Shown one piece after another: positions 49,401-62,100 of a stretch of DNA of 64,000 nt. Source of the DNA: Aphrophora alni (taxonomy: Eukaryota > Arthropoda > Insecta > Hemiptera > Aphrophoridae); assembly GCA_963513935.1 (NCBI GenBank), contig OY740772.1:107481797-107545796 (forward strand). Direction: 5' to 3'. A model generated the notes under the pieces. It was not told the origin of the DNA. It saw nothing but the letters and a program-made list of their open reading frames with translations, and ran no database searches. Each line of letters starts with the position of its first letter. Position 1 is the first letter of the stretch. The position numbers and the translations under genes are program-made.

Positions 49401-52400
49401 GGAAATATGATGTAAACATTTTAACTTGTTTCTTGACACCAATATACCTTTTGTTATCCATCCAGATGCCCTCCAGGTATGCTTTATTTTCTTTCTTCTA
49501 ATCAGGGGACAGGCCACATTCAGATAGTACATAAATCTGTCATTAAATTTTTCAAAATTTGAATTTAGATCTTTATTTTTGTTAAACACCCCAACCATTT
49601 CAATCCAAAAACATTTCTAATATCTTGTAATTCGTATGTACTAAAATTTTAATGATAATATACCCACACAAGACAAAATCAACATTCTTATCAAAGATAA
49701 ACTGTAAAACATCAGTCTGATTTCTAAAGAAAACTCCAATGTCCCCACTTGGAGGTCTATATATTCCTAAAATAATCAAAAATTCTAAAGTATTCTAAAG
49801 ATCAAGTCTAAAGTATTATATAATAAAATTGTAATTCTAGTATTCTTTCTATTGACATGAGGTGAACTTTAATCTCATCTGCTTTTAGACAAAACAGAAT
49901 GATGCCAATTAAAATGTTCAAAACATAAAAGATTGTTTAATTTTAGTTGAGATTTTAATAATTTAACAACTGTTTTTCGTTTAATCGAACACAAATTACT
50001 GTATTTTCCTGATCATATATTTCGTATTACTGTTTTTTGTACATCTAGAGTTGTTGTTCCTGATTATATGACACTACTAAATATCTTACGAGTAAAACAC
50101 TTTGCTGTTTCTTGTAAGAAATAGTATAGTTTACCATCTTTATAAAATACATCTCTCCAATACAAATCTTTCTCCTTCAGGTCTCTCAGTCAGACTCTTG
50201 ATTTTATTCTATTCTGACGGATAGCGATTAATCTTTTTTCAGATATACAAATCATCTATATTTTCATGTTCTTTCAGCAATAACTAGCTAAAAAATACTC
50301 CACAGAATTAAGGACTCATTTAGACCCTATCTCATCTATGGCCATAGTTTGTCATAGAAACTAACGTAAATTCTTCACACTTGATTCTCAAAGACTTTTC
50401 TCACTGTCAGTTATAATCGTTCTACGATTATTTACTAAAAGTCAAACTTAAATGACCTTGGATTTTTTAACACACCTTGACTAAGTTCAATTAGTTTTTT
50501 GTTGAGTTTATCTTTCAGGTCATCTTTATATTTTGTTTAAAACATCTCTTCTTAAAATTTTACACATGTTATCTTTTTCATTTACAATTCATTTTCAAAT
50601 ATAAATATAGCCTTATTACACCTAACCTGCCTTGGTATCCTATTAAGATGTTGCTATTTATTGATCTGAAAGGTTACATGCTTACACGGTTGTTGGTCAT
50701 TTTTTTTATGTTAGATCGTTAGGTTTTTCCATGCTTTAATGAATTCTTGTCTCTTTATTTGATTGGTCGTCTGCAATTTAATTCCCTAAATCCCATCCTG
50801 TGAAGATATCCACTGAATTGTAACATTTTTATTGATATTTTGTAGAGTTTAATCTTTTTCAAGGTTTTGTTAATGGTTTTATTTTTATTCAATTTCTTCA
50901 CGTAAAATTATTAATTAATTTTAAACATCTTGTTAAGGTTTTGGTAGTAGTATTTCTCCTTAGGGGCTAATTTAGTGAATACAAGGCTTGGCAATCCCGA
51001 TAGACCAAGCTGGATCTACACTTTTTTTCATATAGTCTTGGGTTAAAATCACTCTCTTTTGTCTTTTCTGGTCTCTCTTGATCAACTCTTGTAAAGAACA
51101 AGAAGTAATAATAGTTGATTTAGAGACAAAAATAAGTCTCCTCACTGGAGCACCTGCTAAAATTATTCTTATTCTAGTTGATTGTAAAAAATAAAATGTT
51201 AACTTTTATTTATGTAATCAGTAATTGTTCTTTAACATTCATATTAAAGATGAATATAATTGTTGTTGTTTTTTTTTCCTTCTAGGGAACTTGAGAGCAC
51301 ATGTATTAAGATTACACTCTGTACCACATTCTCAAGAAGTTGTTTACAGATGTTCAGGTTGTACTTGTGTTTTTCGTAAACTGGGAAGTTTGAATGCACA
51401 CACGAATAGAATGCATCATACCAGTAATAATAAGGTAATTTGAGTTTCTTTGTATTTAATCACATTTTTCGTATAACGTAGAGAAATGCGATAATAAACG
51501 TTGCACTTATTATTCTAAGTCAGCTATAATAATTTATACATTTTCAATGCAATTTTATAGTAATTTAGTAATTTCATCATAAGATACAATTCATAAAAAT
51601 ATTAGACCATTTAAGTTGCTCATAGCTGTCATATAATGTGTGTCATACAGACTCCCATAGAATCAGTAGATCCTTGTAAAATCAAACCTCAGCACAACAA
51701 TACAAATGAGATAAATTTGAGATGAATAGAAGTTGTTAGCAAGAAATAACTAACGAAAATATTTAGTGTAACTTAGTTCAATTATTAAGACGTGCACCTT
51801 ATCTTCTCCTTATCTCTTAAATACTTGTTAACAAACTAACACCCTTAAAGGACCACTAAAGAATCAGTCCTACAATACCATAGTAAAGAACTCTATTATT
51901 ATTTGAAGGTTATTGCGAGTGCAGCAGCTGTATAAATATCATGTACAGTGTGTGCAATCTCTTTTACCAGATCATGTAACTTGTCAAGTGGAACTATGTC
52001 AATTATTTCTAGAAAAATGTGCAAATCCCAACTGCTTGTCTAATATTATATTTACAGATGAATTATAAATCAAAAAACACACACACACACACACACATTC
52101 TCATGAGAACCCCATGATACTATTATGCAGAATCTTCACCAACATGTGTGGGCTGATATCGTTGGTGACAGCTTATTTGTCTTTTTTCTGCCTTCAACAC
52201 TCAATAATGAAAGATACTTACAATTCTTGTCTGTTGATCTTCCACATTTGCTGGAGGATGTGCCACTTTACACACTACATGACAAGCTAGGTTTTCATTT
52301 TAGGTGTTGTTAATGTTTGGTTTATCAGTTAGGGATAAATTATACTTTTATCGTTTATAAATACTAACTTTATCTCAATTTTATATATTCAACAATTATT

Positions 52401-55400
52401 TCTATTTGGTATAAGAAGTGCTAATATTTTGAATAAAGAAATATAATTTTTGTTGTTGGAAAATGTAAATGAATTTATTTAATTTATTACTTAAAATCAG
52501 GCGTAAGCTATTAGTTTTTTATGGTGTTTTACCTGACTAAACACAGAACTCTACCTAGTATGAAAATGAATTTATTTAAGTAATTATAAAAATGAATTAT
52601 ATATTATATTGTTAAAAGATAATTTTTTAAATGTTTCTTGTTCAATTTAAAACCCATAATAATATTAATATTTTATTTTATATAAATTTTTCATCAAAAG
52701 AAGAGAAAAACAATTTTTACAAACTTTATTCATTTCCAGATATTGTGCAAAAATTTTCCTTGCAATTTTATTTTTAACACTCTTCTCTTTTTCATTAAAT
52801 ACAGTGACTATCTAATTGTCATTTACGTTATTTGAAATAATGGTCTGAATGTAAATATTGATTTCATAAATTTGCATTGTTACACAATTTGTCTTAATGT
52901 GTATATTCCAAACATATTACATGTATGACTCAACAGTTGCTCATTACTAATGCCAGTCACAAAGTTATAGATTTGTGTATAATTATTGTTTTTCAATTCT
53001 GGATTTTCTCCATTTATTTTCAGAACTAATGAAATATTTCTTTTAGACAACTATATATCTTGGTTTGTATTTTTACTATTTAATATTTTTGTTCAATATG
53101 TTTAAATAAAGATAATGATTACTATACAAAAATATCAAGTCTGTAGAAACTTTAATAGTGTTTTATTAGAACTGCTTTTTCAAAGAATTGCTCTATTCTC
53201 ACACTTTTAAGTTTTTTATTAAATCAACTTTGAGAAAGTCTCTTCGAATAGTGATAAGATAAAGCTTATGGATACTATAGATAGCTAAAGAGTCTACGTT
53301 TTGTAATACATCCTGTGATATTGTAAATTATCCTGTTCTCGAATTTTACAGCAATAAAAATAATTCTGTTAACAGAAGATGTATGTCATTTCTAATCCTA
53401 GATGATAGAGATGATTGTGAGCTGTTTGCTAAATGGAGACTCGGCATATTTGGGGAGGACTACTGATTGCAAAAAGGAAATCTAGTCTAGTTGTATATAA
53501 AATCCTTTTTGGGTCACAGATGATAAAAACTATCTATGATCTTGTAACAACAATTTTAACTCTATTTTGATGTGTAAAAAACAAATAAAATGTAAACTAT
53601 TTAAACACAATCTGATCTAAAAAAAAAAAAAATTAATTACATATATTTATCACACTACCCTAATTAAAATTTAATTCCATTATGTTTGCTTATAGCCCAA
53701 CTGGATTGTTAATAATTAATTACTATTTAATTACCTTGTTTGAGGTGTTACTGTCGAAAATCCTTAATTGTAGTTTACACTATCTTATATGACGCGTTTC
53801 GACTATTTGTCAGTCTTTTCAAATATAAAAAACACATATAAACACTTAACAACACATATTAAGTGAGTCAGGAATTAACGATCGTGAGTCAACGAGAACG
53901 GTCACTGACAACGCGCGTCGTCCGTATATGTATGTTTTTAATCGTGTTTTTATATGTGAATTGATATGTGTTGTTAAGTGTTTATATGTGTTTTTTATAT
54001 TTGAAAATGACTGACAAATAGTCGAAACGCGTCATATAAGATAGTGTAAACTACAATTAAGGATTGTTCGACGGTAACACCTCAAACAAAGTAATTAAAT
54101 AGTAATTAAAATTTAATATTTATTTATTTAGAATTTTTAGTTTATAGCTATAAGAAAAGTTAAAAGGTAAATTTGATAGATTTGATTTTAATTTTCAATT
54201 TGTATTTTAATGTGTATAGAATATAATTCAGTTTTACTATAATGATATTTTAAATTCTAGCTAAACCAAGAGGTGAAGATTGGTCCTAAAACTGATTCAT
54301 CTGAGGTAGAGAATAAAGATGCTAATGCCATTCAGTTGTTATCCAGAGATAATTCCGACAAAGGTAAGTGAATTTAATTTGAAAAATAATGTTAAAGTTA
54401 GTTACTAGAAATAGAGTCAACCTTTATTTTCCTCAGTTAAAAGTCAACTTTAATATTAAAATTTAGCAAATGTTCTTTATTTTGTGATATTCTCGAATCT
54501 CACAAATCTTGAAAGATTTGAATTTGAATAATAGTCGTGCTAGACACTTGACTCCCCTAAAATACTGTTACTGGCAGCAGATTGCATGCACCTTGATTTT
54601 TATTACATTATTTATAGAGGTAGGGATCATATATTTTAATGTCAGATCAAATAGAATCGTATTGGATCATGTGGAGTGTTATTATTGACATAGCTATTGT
54701 AAAACCTTTCTAGAAAATTAAGCCACAATGTACAATTACCCTAGTAATTATCCAGTCAAAATATATTATTTATGTTGATTTCTAAGATATTGTTATGTGG
54801 TGTTCTCTTATAATATAAAATGTGTTGATTTATTTGCGTCACCCAATCTTCTACTTGTTCAATATAATGAGTGTATCTGTGTAACTAACGTAGAAAAACA
54901 GCAGAGTGTTTGTTATATTGTCACTCAAGCCTGGCAATGCTACTAGTCTAGCAATGATGAGGCAGACTAACTTAGTTGGCCTTGAACTAGTTTATTGTAT
55001 TAGACTTTTAGTGTGTGTTTGAAATAAGTATTATTAGTAATTAGCTCATTTTTGCTATTTTTAGAAATTAAAAACTGTAGACTTTAGGAGAAAATTAATT
55101 TAATTTAATTTTGTATGGAAAAATTGTGATAATTTATGTTAAAATAAAAGCATCATAAAACACTGTTTTTGGGGGGGGGGTGATGGAGACTTTAAGGGGG
55201 CTTGGTATTATTAAAACATTTTCAAGAGGGATTTTTGCTTTTAAATTAATAGTTTGTTATTCATTTATTTTTATAGAAAATGATAGCATGGAGAATGTAA
55301 ATTCGGAAGTTTCCCAGACGTATATTACTGTTGCAAATAAAATGGAAGATGGCACAATCAGGTAAATATTCAAATGTGTCATAGAATGTATAATAGTATT

Positions 55401-58400
55401 TGAATATTTGTATTTTCATTGGAATGCAATTCTTTCCCCATACATTCAATGTACTTTCAATTAAATTTACAATAGAACAATTCTCCTCCGCTTCCCGTCT
55501 AACCCTCAGATTCCCAAGAACCTTCTCCAAATCCACAACCCATCTTCTCCTCTTAATCTTCTACCCCCTTGTGTGACCAAGAACATCATCCTTGCTTTAT
55601 CTTCCGTTATTTGTTGATACCTTGCCTGTCTGATCCTTCCTTTCTTAATAGTTGTAACAATATCTGGCTCTCCATATAAATTGTACACCTTGGCATTTGT
55701 TCTAATCCACCATGTTCCATCACAGATTCTTCTCAGAGCTTTCCTGTCCCATCTCATAATCCAAACTTCCTAAGTTTTTGTCATTGTCCAAGTATATATT
55801 ACAACCGACATTAAGAAGATTTTATAAATTCTTATATTAGAAGCTGTTGGACTAGAAGATGAGTTAAAGGCAAAATAATAGTGTTGTCCATGGTCAACTT
55901 CTCTTAAATTTCATTTGAGATCTGATTTTTGTTCATCAGAAAGGGTCCTAGATATTAAAACATGTGCACGCTTTGAAATTATTTATTGTTAATGTACACT
56001 GTGGGTGCTTTATTGTCTTTGTCACTTTTGTCATTACATGTACTTGGTTTTATCAATGCTAAGTTTCAGCTCTAAAACTCTTCCTTACTGCAATGACTAA
56101 GCCATGTGTTGGACCAACATATTCATGACCTGCTGTATGAGTTTCTCCAATACCACACTAAAAAGAAGCGTTGATAGGATATCACCCTGCTTTAATCCTA
56201 TGATTATAAACTCCTCTGTCAGCTTTCCATCCACTTTAACTTTACACTTAGTCTCTTCTAAGGTTGTCCTTGTCCTTAGCTTTGTCGAGATTTTGAATTT
56301 TTTTAAAACTTTAATTATCTTTATTCGAAATGTTCATTGCATTGTATTGAATTTGTATCTTTTCGTAGATGCAGTGACTTAAGAAGTTACAAATGTTTAA
56401 GTTGGAAATAGAAACATTAGGAAAATATACCTGTATTTTTGTATTTAATCTTTTTAGTGTTTTGTTGAACATATTTTCTTTTACAATCTTGTTGAGCACT
56501 GTGGTGAAATTCACAATAATAATTTGAACTTGCCCCTAACCACAATCACTGGAACTTAATAAAACACAATTATCTGATTAATTGTTCTTTATTAATTATA
56601 TCCACTTAATGCCCTGATGTACATTTCGATAACATGGTTATCATCATCGGAGGGTGATGATACCTCTAACAAAGCTCATAACTGATTACAGTTATCTTTC
56701 ACCCCACTCCATAGGTGAAAGACATATAACAATAACTTGACAAAGGGCCAGCCCAAGCCCTTACTGGTCAACTGATCTGTGGAGTGGGAGGGATTTTAGC
56801 CTGCACTCAGGTTATCATAGTTTTAGGTTTAATTTAATTTTAGTAATAGATATGTAAGGTCAGATTTAGTTTATAAGCAAGACCCTCCGATGATGATAAC
56901 CATGTTATCGAAATGTACATCAGGGCATTAAGTGGATATAATTAATAAAGAACAATTAATCAGATAATTGTGTTTTATTAAGTTCCAGTGATTGTGGTTA
57001 GGGGCAAATTCAAATTATTATATTTTCTTTTGTGTTTTCAATATAGTGCTTGTCTCTTCAGCAGAAATTGTGGACATAGAAATTTTAATTTGTGTGCATG
57101 TAAGTTTTGATCTGCCCACAAGAAAAATAGTAAGAATTAAACGTACACAGTACATTTTAAAAATAAAATCAATATGTATAACTGTAAAAAAAATATGTTT
57201 TGTAAAATTTGAGTACTATTTTCTACATGGTTAACCTAAAATTCACACACTCAATCGTATAATAGGACTTTTCGTACTCATAGAGGTTGAATAAAAATAA
57301 TTATAATTTTTTATTTTGTCTTCATAGGTTTTCAGATGACAGGAAAGGGTTGAAACGGTGTGGATATTTTCTTATTCCTTCTAAGTAACTTTTTTTTTCT
57401 CTTTTGTTTGATCTCTTTTCGCTAGCATGAAATTGTCTCCTATCATTTCCCACTGCTTGCTACAATGATATCTTTGTTTTCCTAAATAACAGTTCCTACC
57501 TTACTTATTTAATGTAGTCTTAATTTTTTTCAAAAACTTTGTTCTGATTATTTGTCAGTGTCCCATCAATTAACCCATCATTGTCACTTCTGTTCTACTT
57601 TTAAGCTGTCCATTTTCTGCTAATAAAATCTGCACTAGCGTCCATGGCCTCCTGATACACTTGGCTCTTAAGCGGTCGACAGTCTTCTGTGTCGTTTATC
57701 ATGTTATCTATTACTCACTTTCACCTGTAAGAGAAACTAAATGTAGAATAAGAATACATCTTAATATTTGACTGAAATACTCTGTCCCCTTAGCAAATAC
57801 ATAGTTCCCACCCTGTACATGTGCTTTAAGGAGATTTTATTATAAAGTTAACTTGTTTAGCCGCACAACGATACGACAGAGACGAATGGGTGCAGTGAAG
57901 TGGCACCAGTGTGTTCATTGTTCCAAGGAGTTCAAGAAACCTTCAGACCTTATTAGACATCTTCGAATACATACCAGAGAAAAACCTTTTAAGGTAAATA
58001 TACTCAATATATCTGATAAACAAATTTTATTTTTAATTTAAACATAAACTCAACTAATTTTTTGGTTATACAATAATTAGTTATTTAAGAATATCAGGTA
58101 ATTTGATAAGTATGTGGTCATATCCAAATTTTATTCATAACCTAGTTAAGGTAAAGTTTAGGACCTCATCTCACCTTATTTTTCATTTACAGATAAATTC
58201 AGTTTATTAATATATTAAAAATAGATTTAAAAAAGGAAAAAATGTAAGTGTACAAAAATCTTTGAGAATTTGCTTTAAAATACTTCCTTCTTAAGAAATC
58301 AAAGAGTCCTGAGAAGGGATTAAAAAAATATGGATTAAAAATTTTTTTTTTAATATTTATTTTATGACAAAATTTAAATACAACTTGTTTTTTTATTTGT

Positions 58401-59103
58401 TTTGATGCAATGAAAATTGACTGATTTTGGCTTTTAAAACATGGCACTGAAACTACCCTCATGTTGCACTCACGATTTTCATTTTAGAACAATATGTTGC
58501 ATCAAAAATTCTATAAATGTGTATTAAAAATAATTGAATTGCTTTTATTTTGAGCCCTTATTTGTTGCTTTGTGATGAAAATTGATTAAATTATGATATA
58601 AATGATTAAAAAACATAATGTATAACCAAAAATTTTAAATTAATCAAGTTATCAATAACAATATTATTTGGTCCAATTAAAATTTGAACATTAATTTTTT
58701 ATTATTACAAAATACAAATTTGTGTGTTCCTTGTTATTTTGTATTTGATAAATGTAAGAAAAGGGAAAAAAGGGGGAAATGCTTTCCACGGAAACAAGTT
58801 CTCCCAGCTAGATGAATAGATCAAAAGAACCAATTTGACAAAAATTGGAAGTTATATTAAAAAAATTATAATAAAAATAAACCTTTCTCTTTCATTAGAA
58901 TTAGGAAACCATTTGTCATTAGAATATATGATTTTGCTTTCTCTATTTAAAAAATCTATTCAGTATCAAAAGTAATATACAAAAAGTATTTTGTTCGCTT
59001 AGCTCATTTGTGGCTCATAAATCAAATAGTTCAGTATATTAGTACAATAGGCCTAAATCTACTATACAAATTCTCAGTCAAGTAATATGAGTTAAGCCAA
59101 TCA

Positions 59104-59137
<34 letters not shown>

Positions 59138-62100
59138 CCACCTTAGTTATAACTTTTGTATCCAGAATTTAATGTCTACCAATCGTATTTTCTTATTAAA
59201 TGTTGAGCTTGACTTATGAGAAAAACTATACAGTATAACAAACACACAGAACACAATTCTCATAAAAAATACGCCTAAGTATCAGACGCGTTTCAACGAC
59301 AAGGTCGTCCTCTTCAGTGATACATCAGCTACACCAACCAGCTGGTGTGTCAGGTGTGGTTTGGTTGGTGTAGCTCGTGTATCACTGAAGAGGATGACCT
59401 TGTCGTAGAAACGTGTCTGATACTTAGGCGTATTTTTTATGAAAATTGTGTTCTGTGTGTTTGTTATACTGTGTATTTTCTTACTTTCTCTCAAGATTCT
59501 GGATCAACCCTGTAATTTGTTGAACCCCTGTGGAAGTTAAACCTGGAAACTTACAAATACACAAATATAAGACATATATATATAATGTTAAAAATTTTAA
59601 AATCTCAGTAATAACAAATAATAATAATAAATTTCAAAAGTAAAATAAGACTACTTGTATTAATATCCTCTCATAAACTTGTTAAATGAATAAAAGCATT
59701 ATTAATTATAAATGTTATTAATACAGTTTTATTTGTTCTGATATATTGGGTAAAGTTATTGTAGAGCACTACACTAACATATTTAGGGCTCTTTTCAAAC
59801 ATCCCTAGTCTGTGTAATATTTTAACACTCTTATTTTTTATTTCGGGAAGATGATATATAAATCGATTTTGATGGCACTCAATTTCTCCCAAATGTGTTA
59901 AATTTGAATATCTGATTATTTTTATTCTAGTGTACTGGAAATGGCAAACATGAACTTCAATAGTAGAACTGTTCCATAATGTTTATTTCGTTGACAGCAG
60001 TATTTCTCTTGAATTATATTATTGATTTTTTGTTACAGTGCAAACATTGTTTTCGAGCATTTGCAGTGAGATCAACATTAGTTACTCATATAAGAACACA
60101 CACAGGAGCGAAGAATTATGTCTGCAAGATTTGTAACAAATTATATGCAACGAAAAGTAGTCTTAAAGTTCATACACAGTAAGTAAATTCTATAACTGTT
60201 ATTGAAGGTTTTTAGAAAAACAGAGGGTAAGTTGACTTTTCTAATGTGACACTATATTTTTATTACTCTGAAATTTATCAATGAAAATTAATTTGTACCA
60301 ATAAGCAAGGAGATGCAAGCTCTTAAACTGTTTAAAAAAATCCATAATATTCCACTCTTTTCTTTGAAAACAAGATTCTAATAACAAAAACATGAAAGAA
60401 TAACTTATGTTTAACAAATAAATAATACATTTTTTAATGTATTATTTCGATTTGTTTATTAATTTTAAAATGATTTTTATCTCCAGTGTTTTTATGTACA
60501 TTTTTTATAAATATGATATAGCGAGCAGGTGGTAAAACTGCCGCATTCTTTGTTTACATGTTTAAGCTGAACTAAGCTTTTTGGTTGACAGAATAGCAAA
60601 AATAAAAAGTTGGGTTAAATTAGATAAAGTTTGCAGATGTGTGAAATAATGTGCATTTTGAAACATATGAGTAAGATTTTGTTTAAAGAGTAATGAACGT
60701 GATATTTTGTTCATAAGAAGTGGTAGCATTGTGAAATAAGAATGCAACAGACGATAGTTATAACTTTATAACATTCATATACAATTTTAACTTCTTAACC
60801 TTAATAGAATTGACCTTGCCATAGTTTTGGTAAGTGTTTATTTTTCATCTTGTCATGAAAGTGGAACACCATAATGATGACCAATATTGTGCAATGAAAT
60901 TGTGTGTCAAACTTCAAGATTGTGCAGTAAAAACAATAAAACAGGCTTATGTAGATGTTCTGGATGATTGTATGGATAATAAAATTAATGTATTCAGGTA
61001 AAAATCCTTATATTGATCTACTGTACTCTTTGACTACAAGGATTTAATTTTTTTTTAATTTTTCAGATCACATTTTAGAAAGAAAAAAGGTTCAGTAAAT
61101 GGAAATAATAAAATTGAAGTTCCGGTAACAGAATCTTCAGGTGAAAATGTCCTTGCTTCACAGCATGACAATAATAATATCAGACATGGAAATGAAATGC
61201 AAATCCGGCTTGAAGAGCCAATTCTGATTACTGACAATGGTAAATGAAATTCAATGTTATTTTTATTTAGGGATTTCTTTGTAACCTAACGTGTACCTCT
61301 ACGTACATTAAGTATTGTTTTTTTTTCTACAAGTAGTGATTAAACTATTATACAAATCAAATGTGTATTTGTATTATACAGGATGATTCACAGAGAAACA
61401 CTCATGACATGTTCTACTGGTAATAATAAAGAAAAAGTTCATATAAACATAGGTCCATAAAACGCTAAGTCCAGAGTGTCTATCCACCTTTTTTTTTACA
61501 AAAAAAATTAATTTTTGAAATAAATAAAATATTTATGTGTACAGATTTGGTACACATATTTTGTATGTTAGTTTTTACAAGTGTACTAGAAACAACGACT
61601 TTATTTTGTATATTTTCTCAAAACATTGAATATTGAATATCTCGAAAAACATTAACTTACATGAGACAATATATTTTCCTTTTTTAACGATAAACAAAAT
61701 AGTATTTTTATGTAAGGCAAATGATAACTGAGTTATAAAATAAAAACAACTGATATTGAATTTCTTGATAATTTAAAACTCATTGTGTTTGTATCCAAGT
61801 CACTCTTTTTTATATAATAAAAGAACAATAATGTCCGTCTATGTGACTTCTTTAATAATAAAGTAGTTACTTACTTTATATTCATATGACGCGTTTCGGA
61901 ACTCGTTCCATCTTCAGAAAATTGCTCTGCTGAGGTTGTTAAAACATTAAAATAAATTATTACACTTCAGATCCACGGAATATGGGGTTATCCTACCTAG
62001 CATCTTGACAAACACGCTGAGGAAGATAGATGTAACCATGTCGTTCCGCACCTCTAACAACATTAAGAATATAATTAAGCCCAAAAAAACAACACCATTG

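Larger units (their letters stand above)
59228..59476. mobile_element. Inverted pair of Penelope-like terminal sequences
   Basis: The arms 59228-59341 and 59360-59476 are inverted copies with few mismatches. Outer ends read ATACAGTATAACAAACACAC, as at 41115-41150, where the same sequence follows a Penelope endonuclease remnant. Each arm contains a full hammerhead-type motif. No coding sequence lies between, so this is a minimal inverted dimer of the element's tail. It lies in intron 13. Confidence 0.78.

Noticed and set aside
58199..58462. 87-codon minus-strand frame rich in Phe and Lys
   Set aside because: Composition is what AT-rich intron DNA gives by chance; no motif.
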